Shown here: positions 50,749 to 59,688 of the stretch, in pieces | Layout: the number at the start of each line of letters is the position of its first letter | Position numbering within the stretch: position 1 is the first letter of the stretch | Source of the DNA: Deltaproteobacteria bacterium | Lineage (GTDB): Bacteria; Myxococcota_A; UBA9042; PHBI01 | Reading direction: 5' to 3' | DNA length: 64,000 nt | NCBI GenBank assembly: GCA_011526585.1 | Contig: WYBB01000010.1 | Location: 37,431 to 101,430, forward strand | Made by a program: the position numbers and the translations under genes | Notes under the pieces: model-generated | Database searches by the model: none | What the model saw: only the letters and a program-made list of their open reading frames with translations | What the model was told of the DNA's origin: nothing

Positions 50749-52551
50749 TCACTCCGCGCCGGCGTACATCGCGGCGATCTCGCTCTGGTAGCGCTCGTTG
50801 ACCACCTTGCGCTTGACCTTCATCGTCGGCGTGAGCTCACCGCCCTCGACCGTCAGGTCGTGCGGCAGGATCGTCACCTTCTTGATCGTCTGCACGCGCG
50901 CCAGGCGCTTGTTCACCGCCTCGACCTCTTTCATGAGCCAGGCGTTGAACTTCGCGCACTTCGCCGCCTCGGCCACCGTCTTCGCCGGACTCTGCGCGGT
51001 GGCGGCGTCGGTCGGCAGGCGCTCCGGGTCGAGCGTGATCAGCGCGGTCAGGAACTTCATGCGGTCGCCGAGCACGACCGCCTGCGACACGACGGGGATC
51101 CCCTTGAGCATGCCCTCGATCACCTGCGGCGCGACGTTCTCGCCGCCGGCGGTGATCAGCAGATCCTTCTTGCGATCGGTGATGCGCAGGAAGCCGTCGG
51201 GATCGAGCACGCCGATGTCACCCGAGTGCAACCAGCCATCGCCGTCGATCGTCTCGCGCGTCGCCTCCTCGTTCTTGAGGTAGCCTTTGAAGACGTGGCG
51301 CCCGCGCATGCAGATCTCGCCGTCCTCGGCGATCTTGAGCTCGGTGCCGGGCAGGACGAAGCCGGCCTTGGCGGTCTTGTACTTGTTCGGCAGCGAGACC
51401 GTCGCCGGGCCGGCGCACTCGCTCATGCCGTAGACCTCGTAGATCGGCACGCCGAGCGAGAGGAAGAACTCGAGCGTCGACTTGGAGATCGGCGCCGCCG
51501 CCGTCATCTGGAAGCGGCTCCTGTCGAGGCCGAGGCGCTCGCGCACCTTCGAGAAGACGAGCTTGTTGGCGAGACCGTAGAAGAGCGGCTTGGAGCGGCC
51601 CTCCTGCTCGGCGTAGCCGCCCTTGAGCCCGACGCCGCGCGCCCACGCGGCGATCTTCTTCTTGAGGCCGGTGTTCTGCGCGCCGGCCGCCATCACCTTG
51701 GCCTGGATCTTCTCCCACACGCGCGGCACGCCGAGGAACGCGTGCGGGCGCACCTCGCGCAGGTTGTCGCCGAGCTTGTCCATGCTCTCGGCGAACCACA
51801 CGGTGACGCCCGCCACCATCGGGCCGTGCACCGACACGATCTGCTCGGCGATGTGCGAGAGCGGCAGGTAGCTGATGATGCACTCGCCCGGCTGGATGCC
51901 GATGAGCGGCAGCGCGGTGCGCGCGGTCCAGGTGAGGTTGTCGTGCGACATGATCACGGCCTTGGGCTGGCCGGTCGTGCCCGAGGTGTAGATCAAGGTC
52001 GCCATGTCGTCCGGCTTCTGCGCGGCGACGCGCGCGTCGAGGTCGGCGTCGCTGACGTCCTTGCCCAGATCGTAGAGCGTGTCGAACGCGTGGATGCCGT
52101 TGGCCGGGTCGGCGCCCGCGCCGTCGATGACGACGATCGCCTTGAGCTTGGGCAGCTGCTCGCGCACGGCGAGGTACTTGTCGAGCTGCGCCTTGTCCTC
52201 GACGACGGCGACGGCGGCGTCGCAGTGGTCGGTGATGTACTGGCACTGCTCGGCCGACGACGTCGTGTAGATCCCGGCCGGCACGCCGCCCGCGTAGATG
52301 GCGCCGACGTCGGCATAAAACCACTCCGGGCAGTTGGCGCCGATGATCGAGACCCCCTGACCGGGCTCGAGGCCGAGCTTGATGAACGCCTTGGCGACCT
52401 GGCGGGACCTGGCGTGGTAGTCCTTCCAGCTGATCTCACGCCAGGCGCCGGACTTCTTGGTCTTGAGCGCGGGCAGGCTCGGCCACGTGCGCGCGGCGTT
52501 GTCGAAGACCTGCATGACGGTGAGCTTGTCGGTCGGGGCGTTGGTCGTCAT
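50749..52551 (-). CDS. Long-chain acyl-CoA synthetase (FadD/FAA family)
   Basis: 600 residues. AMP-binding enzyme: YTSGTTGQPKAVIMSH (P-loop, near 189), YLPLSHIAEQI, YGMSECAGPATV (near 375), GEICMRGRHVFKGYLKN, DGWLHSGDIG, ITDRKKDLLITAGGENVAPQ, and the C-terminal lysine region TPTMKVKRKVV. All catalytic features are intact. Activates long fatty acids to acyl-CoA. Closest in form to the bacterial FadD15 and AMP-forming FAA type. It is divergent from the SDR gene; a consensus -35 TTGACA lies 66 bp upstream of the start. May feed the fatty acyl-CoA reductase operon further right. Confidence 0.93.
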   Translation of the reverse strand: MTTNAPTDKLTVMQVFDNAARTWPSLPALKTKKSGAWREISWKDYHARSRQVAKAFIKLGLEPGQGVSIIGANCPEWFYADVGAIYAGGVPAGIYTTSSAEQCQYITDHCDAAVAVVEDKAQLDKYLAVREQLPKLKAIVVIDGAGADPANGIHAFDTLYDLGKDVSDADLDARVAAQKPDDMATLIYTSGTTGQPKAVIMSHDNLTWTARTALPLIGIQPGECIISYLPLSHIAEQIVSVHGPMVAGVTVWFAESMDKLGDNLREVRPHAFLGVPRVWEKIQAKVMAAGAQNTGLKKKIAAWARGVGLKGGYAEQEGRSKPLFYGLANKLVFSKVRERLGLDRSRFQMTAAAPISKSTLEFFLSLGVPIYEVYGMSECAGPATVSLPNKYKTAKAGFVLPGTELKIAEDGEICMRGRHVFKGYLKNEEATRETIDGDGWLHSGDIGVLDPDGFLRITDRKKDLLITAGGENVAPQVIEGMLKGIPVVSQAVVLGDRMKFLTALITLDPERLPTDAATAQSPAKTVAEAAKCAKFNAWLMKEVEAVNKRLARVQTIKKVTILPHDLTVEGGELTPTMKVKRKVVNERYQSEIAAMYAGAE

Positions 52552-52696
52552 CGGGGGGGTGCCTCGTCGAGCTGAATTGGGGGTGGCTGGTTCGCATGCC
52601 CCGAAGCGGCGCGCGCTGTCAAGGTGAACCGGCGCGGGTTATCCTGAGCCGAGTCTCGTCCGTCAACCGGACCTCGGGTCGCGCTCGGGAGGGCAC

Positions 52697-53581
52697 ATGT
52701 CGCGCGGACCACGCCCAGTCGTCCTGATCACCGGTGCCAGCGCCGGACTCGGGCTGGCCTTGAGCCAGGCGCTCATCGCGCGCGACCGCTACCGCCTGGT
52801 GCTCACGGCGCGCGAGCGCTCGCTGGCGCGCTTCGCGGCGGCCGGGATCGGCACCTCCGAGCACGTGATGCTGTGGCCGCTCGACGTGGTGCAGGCGCAC
52901 GAGCGCGCGGCGGCGGTGGCGGAGGTCGCGCGGCGCTGGGGCGGCGTCGACGTGCTGGTGAACAACGCCGGGATCGCCTACCGCGCGGTCGTCGAGCACG
53001 TCTCCGAGGCGGAGTTCATCGCGCAGATGACCATCAACTACGAGGCGCCGATGGACCTCGCGCGGCGCTGCCTGCCCCACATGCGCGCGCAGCGACGCGG
53101 CCGCATCATCAACGTGTCGTCGGTCGGCGGCATGATGGCGATGCCGACGATGGCGATCTACTCGGCGTCCAAGTTCGCGCTCGAAGGCGCGACCGAAGCG
53201 CTCTGGTACGAGGTGCGCCCGTGGAACGTGCGCGTGTCCCTCGTGCAGCCCGGCTTCATCAACTCGAAGAGCTTCGAGAACACGGTCTACACCGAGGAGT
53301 CGCGCTTCTCGGCCGCGCACCCCGACACACCGTACGCGGCGCACTACCGGCACATGAGCGGGTTCATCGCGAGCATGATGCGGCGCGTGCCCTCGACCCA
53401 GGAGAGCGTGGCGCGGAGGATCGTCAAGACGATCGAGCGCCGGAACCCGCCACTGCGCGTGCCGGTGACCGCCGACGCGCGCCTCTTCATGTTCATGCGC
53501 CGCTTCCTGCCGCGGCGCTTCTACCATTGGCTCCTCTATCGCAACCTGCCGTCGATCCGATCGTGGGGACCGCCGCGATGA
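52697..53581 (+). CDS. Short-chain dehydrogenase/reductase
   Basis: 294 residues, classical SDR. TGASAGLG NAD(P) motif (near 12-19), NNAG (near 95), catalytic Ser in INVSSVGG, YSASK (near 155). The C-terminus is extended and basic with Arg/Phe/Leu repeats (RLFMFMRRFLPRRFYHWLLY), suggesting membrane association as in retinol- or lipid-acting SDRs. GGGAGG lies 5 nt before the ATG. The stop overlaps the tmcA start (ATGA). A reductase of lipid or ketone intermediates is likely; the substrate is not evident. Confidence 0.92.
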   Translation: MSRGPRPVVLITGASAGLGLALSQALIARDRYRLVLTARERSLARFAAAGIGTSEHVMLWPLDVVQAHERAAAVAEVARRWGGVDVLVNNAGIAYRAVVEHVSEAEFIAQMTINYEAPMDLARRCLPHMRAQRRGRIINVSSVGGMMAMPTMAIYSASKFALEGATEALWYEVRPWNVRVSLVQPGFINSKSFENTVYTEESRFSAAHPDTPYAAHYRHMSGFIASMMRRVPSTQESVARRIVKTIERRNPPLRVPVTADARLFMFMRRFLPRRFYHWLLYRNLPSIRSWGPPR

Positions 53582-55572
53582 CCGAGCCGACGGGCTCGCC
53601 GGCCGTGCGCTCGTGCTTCGTCTTGCGCGGCTCGCGCGAGACGACGCTCTCCGAGGCGCGGCGATGGGTGGCGCGGCTCGCTCCCGCCGCGGTGCTCGTC
53701 GTCGGCGCCGAGGTGGACGGCCTCTCGCCGGGCGCGCTCGGCGGACTCCTCGGGCGCGCCTTCGATGCGGTGATCATCGACGCCCACGGTGAGCTCGATC
53801 CCGACGTGCTCGGACGCTGTCACGGGTTCGTGCGCGGCGGTGGTGCGCTGATCCTATGTCTGCCTGACGGCCCGGCACCTCCCGGCGCACGGCTCGCCGC
53901 CTGGCCCCACGACGCGAGCGAAGTCGGCGATCGCTTCTGGCGGCGCTTCGAGCGCGTGCTCGCGCGGCATGGGACGGCGCCACCGCGCATGCTCGACCCG
54001 TGCCGGCACGAAGAACGCGGCACGCCCGAGCAGGCGGGGCTCGTCGCGCGTCTGGTCGCAGCGCTCGCGCCGGATCGTGCGCCGGTGTGCGCGGTGATCG
54101 CGGCCGATCGCGGGCGCGGCAAGTCGGCCGCGCTGGGGCTCGCGCTGGCGCGTTGGGTCGCGAGCGGCGGCGAGCCGCGGCGCGCGGTCCTGGTCGCCTT
54201 GCACGAGGCCTCGCTGGGCGAGGTGCGCCGCTTCGCGCCGGCGGAGATCGCGGTGCTTGCGCCCCGTGATCTGATCGATGCAGCGCCGTCGGCGTTCGAC
54301 CTGGTCGCGATCGACGAAGCCGCGCAGGTGCCGGTGCCGATGCTGAGGCGAATCGTGCGCCATCACCCGCGCGCGAACCTCTGGTTTTCGACGACCGTGC
54401 GCGGCTACGAGGGCACCGGGCGCGGCTTCGCGTTGCGTTTCTTGCCGTGGCTCCGCGGCGAGCGACGCCCGCTGCTCGAGCTCACGCTCACCGCGCCGAT
54501 CCGTTGGGCGGCGGGCTGCCCGCTCGAGCGCCTGATCTTCGATGCGCTCCTGCTCGACGCCGAGCTCGGCGACGTAGCGGCGGTCGACCCGAACGACGCG
54601 ATGACCGCCGAGGTGATCGATCGCGATCGCCTCGCGGGCGACGAGGCCGAGCTGCGCGCGCTCTTCGGCCTGCTCGTGCACGCGCACTACCGCACGACGC
54701 CAAGCGACCTGCAACGCCTGCTCGACGCGCCGAACATCGCGGTGCACGCGCTCCGCCACGCCCGCTCGGGGGCGATCGTCGCGGCCTGCCTCGTGGCGCG
54801 CGAAGGCGGCCTGCCGCGCGAGACGTGCGAGGCGCTGGCGCGCGGCCAGGGACGCATCCGCGCGCACGCGCTCGCCGACGCGCTGGTCACACACCTCGGC
54901 CGGCCGGACGCCGGCCGGCTCACGATGGTGCGCAGCGTTCGCATCGCCGTGCACCCGACGCTCCGGCGCGCCGGCCTCGCGAGTCGCCTGGTCGCCCACG
55001 TGCACGCGAGCTACGCGCCCGACCTCTTCGGCACGATCTTCGGCGCGACCGCCGAGCTCATCGCCTTCCGCCGCTCGCTCGGCTACGAGGTCGTTCGCGT
55101 CGGCGCGTCACGCGGGGCGCGCACCGGCGAGCCGTCGGTGATGATGCTCCACGCGCGGAGCGCAGCGGCGTCCTCCCTGATGGGCGAGCTGCGCGCCGAG
55201 CTCGCGCGCGACCTCGATCGCCAGCTCGAGCTCCTCGCCGCCGACGGTGACGCCTGGCTCGAGCCCGCGCTGACCGCCGCGCTCCGCGCCGGGCTGCCAC
55301 CCCCTGCCCCCCTCGCACCGAGCGCACGCGACGCGCTGGTCGCCGCGTACGCGCACGGACCTCGCACGATGGAGTCGGTCGTCGGAGCCCTGACCGACTA
55401 CGTGCTCGCCCACCCCGAGCGCCTGCAACGCCTCGCGCCCGAGGGCCGCACGCTCATCGAGGGACGCCTCCTCGCGCGCCGTGGCTGGGACGAGCTCGCG
55501 CGCACGGTCGGGCTCGCGCATGCCGGGCTCGCCATGCGCTCCTTTCGCCGGCACGTGCGTGCGCTCCTCTGA
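53578..55572 (+). CDS. tmcA: tRNA(Met) cytidine acetyltransferase TmcA
   Basis: 664 residues. Module order matches TmcA: an N-terminal domain, a RecD-like helicase/ATPase with Walker A AADRGRGKSAALG (near 180) and Walker B DEAAQVPVPML (near 245), a GNAT acetyltransferase domain (SVRIAVHPTLRRAGLASRLV near 460) and a C-terminal tRNA-binding region. It makes N4-acetylcytidine at the wobble position of elongator tRNA-Met, using ATP and acetyl-CoA, and guards against misreading isoleucine codons. Coupled to the SDR by ATGA. It ends 9 bp from the convergent Uma2 gene. Confidence 0.93.
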   Translation: MTEPTGSPAVRSCFVLRGSRETTLSEARRWVARLAPAAVLVVGAEVDGLSPGALGGLLGRAFDAVIIDAHGELDPDVLGRCHGFVRGGGALILCLPDGPAPPGARLAAWPHDASEVGDRFWRRFERVLARHGTAPPRMLDPCRHEERGTPEQAGLVARLVAALAPDRAPVCAVIAADRGRGKSAALGLALARWVASGGEPRRAVLVALHEASLGEVRRFAPAEIAVLAPRDLIDAAPSAFDLVAIDEAAQVPVPMLRRIVRHHPRANLWFSTTVRGYEGTGRGFALRFLPWLRGERRPLLELTLTAPIRWAAGCPLERLIFDALLLDAELGDVAAVDPNDAMTAEVIDRDRLAGDEAELRALFGLLVHAHYRTTPSDLQRLLDAPNIAVHALRHARSGAIVAACLVAREGGLPRETCEALARGQGRIRAHALADALVTHLGRPDAGRLTMVRSVRIAVHPTLRRAGLASRLVAHVHASYAPDLFGTIFGATAELIAFRRSLGYEVVRVGASRGARTGEPSVMMLHARSAAASSLMGELRAELARDLDRQLELLAADGDAWLEPALTAALRAGLPPPAPLAPSARDALVAAYAHGPRTMESVVGALTDYVLAHPERLQRLAPEGRTLIEGRLLARRGWDELARTVGLAHAGLAMRSFRRHVRALL

Positions 55573-55581
55573 GCCGCCGCC

Positions 55582-56337
55582 TCAGGCGTCGGGATCGATC
55601 CCGGCCGCGCGGAGCTTGTCGGCCAGCCGCCGCGCGCGCTCGGCTTCCCGTTCGGCCCGCTCGGACTCGCGCTCGGCCCGCTCGGACTCGCGCTCGGCCC
55701 GCTCGGACTCGCGCTCGGCCCGCTCGGACTCGCGCGCCGCGCGGGCGGCCTCCTCCTCGGCACGCTTTCGCAGCTCGCTCGGCGCCTCGAAGCGCTGCCC
55801 ATCCCGGTCGTGGATCACCAGCGTCTTGCCGGACAGATCGAAGCGGATCCCGAGGCGCGGGCTCACCCATCCGTCCAGGCTGTCGATGCGCTTGTGCCGC
55901 CCGTGCTCGTCGCGCACGTGTCCCCAAGCCAGCTCGTTGTCCGGGTCGTAGATGTAGAGCTCCTCGACCCCGTGCTCCTGGTAGAACGCCGCCTTGTCCA
56001 TCATCTCGCGCAACGTGTTGCTCGGCGAGAGCACCTCGAAGACCACCTGCGGCGCGACCCCACCTTCGACCCACTGCTTGTAGCTGCGGCGGTGCCCCTT
56101 GGGTCGCCCGATCGCCACGAAGACGTCGGGCGCGACGACGATGTCGGGCCGCCCCTCGACCGGGTACCAGAAGTGATCACCCGCGACGAAGTCCGGCACG
56201 CGGTCATCGATGTTGGTCTTGATCAAGACGATGGCATCGAACTGCTTCGTGTTGTCCGCCATCGGCTTGCCGTCCGACTCGGGGTAGATCGGGTCGCGCG
56301 GTGGCAGCGCGCTCGGGGCTTGGGATTGGGCGACCAT
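55582..56337 (-). CDS. Uma2-family (DUF820) putative endonuclease with heptad tail
   Basis: 251 residues. Residues 30-190 match Uma2 (DUF820, a restriction-endonuclease-like fold): PDFVAGDHFWYPVEGRPDIVVAPDVFVAIG, then VVFEVLSPSNT with the conserved Glu and SPS, and YIYDP. Acidic catalytic residues look intact. After residue 195 comes a charged coiled helix with exact heptads ESERAER, encoded by a 21-bp tandem repeat. Uma2 proteins are abundant in cyanobacteria and myxobacteria, with no settled function. The start is the ATG that gives the domain directly. Confidence 0.85.
   Translation of the reverse strand: MVAQSQAPSALPPRDPIYPESDGKPMADNTKQFDAIVLIKTNIDDRVPDFVAGDHFWYPVEGRPDIVVAPDVFVAIGRPKGHRRSYKQWVEGGVAPQVVFEVLSPSNTLREMMDKAAFYQEHGVEELYIYDPDNELAWGHVRDEHGRHKRIDSLDGWVSPRLGIRFDLSGKTLVIHDRDGQRFEAPSELRKRAEEEAARAARESERAERESERAERESERAERESERAEREAERARRLADKLRAAGIDPDA
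55653..55736. repeat. Four 21-bp tandem repeats in the Uma2 gene
   Basis: The unit cggcccgctcggactcgcgc plus a final t repeats four times; the last copy differs by one base. It codes the heptad ESERAER, so gain or loss of units would lengthen or shorten a coiled coil without a frameshift. Near-identity of the copies implies recent expansion. Confidence 0.9.
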
Positions 56338-56429
56338 GGCGCACACGATAGCGAATCCCCACCCCGAAGGGTAGCGCAAGGCCGCTCGTGCGTTGACCTC
56401 TCGCGCCTTCATCGCGAGCATGCCTCCCG

Positions 56430-57122
56430 ATGACGACACGCCACCCCCGGCCGACCTGCTACCGCTGCCGCCGCGCGGCCCACCTCTGCGCCTGCGCGCT
56501 GCTGCGCCCGGTCCCGATCACCTTCGAGCTCGCCATCCTGATGCACCCCAAGGAGGCGCGGGTCGCCATCGGCACCGGTCGCCTCGTGCACCGCATGATC
56601 CCCGGCTCGCACCTCATCATCGCCGAGCGCCTCGACGACGATCCGCGCCTCGCACACCTGCTCGCGCGCCCCGACCTCTCGCCGCACCTCCTCTTCCCGC
56701 TCCCCGGCGCCATCGACCTCGAGCGCGACCCCGGTCACCCCGACCTCGCCCCTCTCGTCTCTCACCCCGCGTGCACCCGCCGCCCGCTCGTGCTCGTGCC
56801 CGACGGCACCTGGACGACCGCACGCAAGCTCGTGCGCCTCAGCGATCGGCTGCGCGCCCTGCCCGCGCTCGCGCTCGTGCCCCCGCGCCCCTCACGCTAC
56901 GGGCGCCTGCGCAAGGAGCCCCGCCCGACCTGCGTCTCGACCCTCGAGGCGGTGCACCACCTCATCGATCGCCTCGCCGCGCTCGGCCTCGCCGCCCCAC
57001 CGCCGGCGCGCGCGCACGATCACATGCTCAGTGTCATGGACGAGCTCGTCGCCCGCCAGCTCGCCTTCGAGCCCGCTCCCCCTGTTCGCAATCGCCCGCG
57101 CGACGCCGCGTCGACGCCGTAG
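56430..57122 (+). CDS. tapT: DTW-domain tRNA-uridine aminocarboxypropyltransferase
   Basis: 230 residues. N-terminal Cys-rich zinc region CYRCRRAAHLCACALL (10-25), then MHPKEARVAIGTGRL (near 38) and PDGTWTTARKL (near 123) with the D-x-T-W motif. RKEPRPTCVSTLEAV (near 160) matches the family. TapT uses S-adenosylmethionine to make acp3U at position 47 of tRNA. It has close to the usual length. Divergent from the Uma2 gene (92 bp). Confidence 0.85.
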   Translation: MTTRHPRPTCYRCRRAAHLCACALLRPVPITFELAILMHPKEARVAIGTGRLVHRMIPGSHLIIAERLDDDPRLAHLLARPDLSPHLLFPLPGAIDLERDPGHPDLAPLVSHPACTRRPLVLVPDGTWTTARKLVRLSDRLRALPALALVPPRPSRYGRLRKEPRPTCVSTLEAVHHLIDRLAALGLAAPPPARAHDHMLSVMDELVARQLAFEPAPPVRNRPRDAASTP

Positions 57123-57307
57123 CGCACCCGCGCTCACCCGGGCGCACATGCGTCGCCGCGAAAAGAGAGACCATCCACCCACGGTTTACACCCACACCCG
57201 CCGCGGCGAATCAACGCTTCCACCCCCGATCCGAATCCGCTAGAAGGCGCCGGTTCGGGCGCGCCTCCCATCGCCGGGATGGCCGCGGCGTTCACGGGAT
57301 GATGCCG

Positions 57308-57973
57308 ATGAGTCGAAAAGCCGCGTTCTTCAAGGTCGAGGGCCCGCTCGTGCGCCCTTCGGGGCTGCCGCCCGCGACCTACTTCATCCTCAACCAGCGC
57401 GAGATGAAGGCGCGCCTGACCCGCCTCGGTGGCCTCGCCGCCGCCGCCGGCCTCGCGCTCGTCTCACCGCTCGGCGAGGCGCAGACCGCCACGCGCCTGG
57501 CCTGGTCCAACCTGCGCGGCATGTCCGAGGATCGCCTGCACGTGCTCGCCGACGAGCTCTACCAGCGCCAGCTCCTCAAGTCCCTGCGCGCCCCCGGCGT
57601 CGACCTCCTCGAAGGCGCCAAACGCGACGGCTGCATGATCGTGCTCGTCACCGAGCTGCTCGACCTCGCCGTGCGCCCGCTCGCCGACCGCCTCGGCGCC
57701 GATCACCTCGTCGCCAACCGCATGGAGATCCAGGGCGGCCGCGCCACCGGGCGCCTGCTCGATCCGATCGTCGCCCAGCTCTCGGGCCAGTGGGTCCAGG
57801 CCTTCGCCAGGGAGCACGACCTCGACCTCGCCGCCTCGCTCGCCTACGGCGCCTCGGGCGGCGACGCGCTGCTCATGTCCGCCGTCGGCCGCCCCTGCGC
57901 GGTGCACCCCGACTGGCGTCTGCGCCGGATCGCAAAGGACCACGCCTGGCCCATCGTCGAGGCGGACGCCTGA
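57308..57973 (+). CDS. Degenerate HAD-IB-like protein, probably inactive
   Basis: About 221 residues related to HAD-IB phosphatases (the group that includes phosphoserine phosphatase). The family nucleophile motif D-x-D-G-T reads KVEGP (FFKVEGPLVRPSG, near 8-20), with Lys9 and Glu11 in place of the two Asp. Motif II reads VTELLDLAVRPLADRLGADHLVANRMEI, and the final Asp motif survives in GASGGDALLMSAVGRPCAVHPDWRLRRIAKDHAWPI. Loss of the nucleophile implies a binding or scaffold role. Three in-frame ATG codons lie at 57299, 57302 and 57308; the last has the best spacing from GGGA. It overlaps the fatty acyl-CoA reductase start (TGATG), so it is part of the lipid operon. Confidence 0.75.
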   Translation: MSRKAAFFKVEGPLVRPSGLPPATYFILNQREMKARLTRLGGLAAAAGLALVSPLGEAQTATRLAWSNLRGMSEDRLHVLADELYQRQLLKSLRAPGVDLLEGAKRDGCMIVLVTELLDLAVRPLADRLGADHLVANRMEIQGGRATGRLLDPIVAQLSGQWVQAFAREHDLDLAASLAYGASGGDALLMSAVGRPCAVHPDWRLRRIAKDHAWPIVEADA

Positions 57974-59688
57974 TGTCGCCGCCGCTCTCCGTCATCGACA
58001 CCCTCGCCGGCAAAGAGGTCCTCGTCACCGGCTTCACCGGCTTCCTCGGCAAGGTCCTCGTCGCGCACCTCCTCATGGATCTGCCGGCGATCCGCCGCGT
58101 GCACGTGCTCATCCGCGGCCTCCGCTCCGAGGACGCGCTCACCCGCTTCGTGCGCATCGCCGCCCGCTCCCCCGCATTCCGCCCGCTGCGCGAGCGCTTC
58201 GGCGACGATCTCGGCGCCTTCCTCGGCGCCCGCGTCGAGGTGCACGAGGGCGACGTCGCCGAGCCCCTCTTCGGCCTGCCCCCCGCGACCGTGCGCGAGC
58301 TCGCCCCGCGCCTCGCCGCCGTCATCCACGTCGCCGGCCTCACCGACTTCTCGCCCGACCCGCGCCGCGCGCTGGAGACCAACGTCGAAGGCGCGCTGCA
58401 CGCGGCCGACCTCGTCGCCCGCTGCGACGCCGCCGTGCTGATCCACACCTCGACCTGCTACGTCGCCGGCGTGCGCCAGGGCAGGATCCCCGAAGACGTG
58501 ACCGCCACCACCCCGCTCGGGCGCCCCTGGGATCCCGAAGCCGAGCTCGCGCACCTCCAGGCCCTCGCCTGTCACGAGGCCGACTCCGACAGCCAGGCCG
58601 CCCAGCGCGAAGCGCGCGACGTGCGCATCGGCGCCGCCACCGCGCGCGCCGAGCTCCTCGGCTTCACCAACATCTACACCTACTCCAAGGCGCTGGCCGA
58701 GGCGCTGCTCGTCGCGCGCTGCCGGACCAACGGCTCGCGTCGCAAGGTACCGCTGACCATCGTGCGCCCGGCGATCATCGAGTGCGCCGAGCACTTCCCG
58801 TTCGCCGGCTGGAACGAAGGCATCAACACCACCGGGCCGCTCTTGTGGCTCTGCAAGTCGTGGTTTCGCCACTTCCCGGTCAAGGGCGAGGTGCACTTCG
58901 ACGTGATCCCGGTCGACACGGTCACGCGCTCGATGATCGCGATCAGCGCGATGGCGGTCGCGCGCCGCGCCGAACCGGTCTACCAGCTCGGCACCTCGGG
59001 CTCGAACCCGCTCTCGATGGACCGCGGCTTCGAGCTCACCAACCTCGCCATCCGCAAGGAGATGGCCGACTCCGAGCGCAAGACCGAGCGTCGCCTCAAG
59101 CGCTTCTTCGACAACGTCCTCGTGCCCGCCGACGTCGAGCACGCGCTCTCGCCGACGCGGCTTTCGCGCATCGCGCGCGGCGTGCGCTCGACCCTCGAGG
59201 GCTTCGACCTCGAGGCGCTCCTGCCCGAGCCGCTGCGCCGCCCGGTCGGCCGCCCGCTCGAGCGCTGGAAGGACAACGCCGAGCTCTTCCTCGAAGGCGC
59301 CGGCCGCCAGCTCGGGCGGGTGCAGAAGCTCCTCGATCTCTATCGCCCCTTCATCCACGACAACGACTGGGTCTTCGTCAACGCGCGCGTGCGCGCCCTC
59401 GACCAGATGCTCGACGACGAGTCGCGCGCGCGCTTCGGCTGGTCCGGCGACGCCATCGACTGGCGCGTCTACTGGATCCAGGTCCTCTACCCCGGCCTCA
59501 CCACCTGGTGCCTGCCGCTCATCGAGGGCAAGGAGGCTCCCGAGGATCCAGCCGTGCCCCTCGTGCTGATGCCGCCTCACGAGATCCCCGACGACGCGAT
59601 CGAGCTCGACGACGACGACACCCCCGCCCCCCGCATCGACGAGCCCACCGCCGCCCCGCCCGAGGAGAACGCCCATGACCACGGCTGA
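57973..59688 (+). CDS. Fatty acyl-CoA reductase (FAR family)
   Basis: 571 residues. N-terminal Rossmann TGFTGFLGKVL (19-29), RGLRSEDALTRF, catalytic IHTSTCYVAG and YTYSKALAEAL (YxxxK), and TIVRPAIIECAEHFPFAGWNEGINTTGPL, which are those of FAR-type SDRs. The C-terminal Sterile/FAR_C-like domain is about 360-540. FAR enzymes reduce acyl-CoA, often by four electrons to the fatty alcohol, with NADPH. The tail is acidic. It is coupled to the degenerate HAD gene before it and to the second SDR after it (14-bp overlap). Precise product (aldehyde or alcohol) not known. Confidence 0.9.
   Translation: MSPPLSVIDTLAGKEVLVTGFTGFLGKVLVAHLLMDLPAIRRVHVLIRGLRSEDALTRFVRIAARSPAFRPLRERFGDDLGAFLGARVEVHEGDVAEPLFGLPPATVRELAPRLAAVIHVAGLTDFSPDPRRALETNVEGALHAADLVARCDAAVLIHTSTCYVAGVRQGRIPEDVTATTPLGRPWDPEAELAHLQALACHEADSDSQAAQREARDVRIGAATARAELLGFTNIYTYSKALAEALLVARCRTNGSRRKVPLTIVRPAIIECAEHFPFAGWNEGINTTGPLLWLCKSWFRHFPVKGEVHFDVIPVDTVTRSMIAISAMAVARRAEPVYQLGTSGSNPLSMDRGFELTNLAIRKEMADSERKTERRLKRFFDNVLVPADVEHALSPTRLSRIARGVRSTLEGFDLEALLPEPLRRPVGRPLERWKDNAELFLEGAGRQLGRVQKLLDLYRPFIHDNDWVFVNARVRALDQMLDDESRARFGWSGDAIDWRVYWIQVLYPGLTTWCLPLIEGKEAPEDPAVPLVLMPPHEIPDDAIELDDDDTPAPRIDEPTAAPPEENAHDHG

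Noticed and set aside
48442..52575. 1377-codon plus-strand open frame through the flavoprotein and acyl-CoA synthetase genes
   Set aside because: Frame-shifted shadow of the first and antisense of the second; no recognisable domain.
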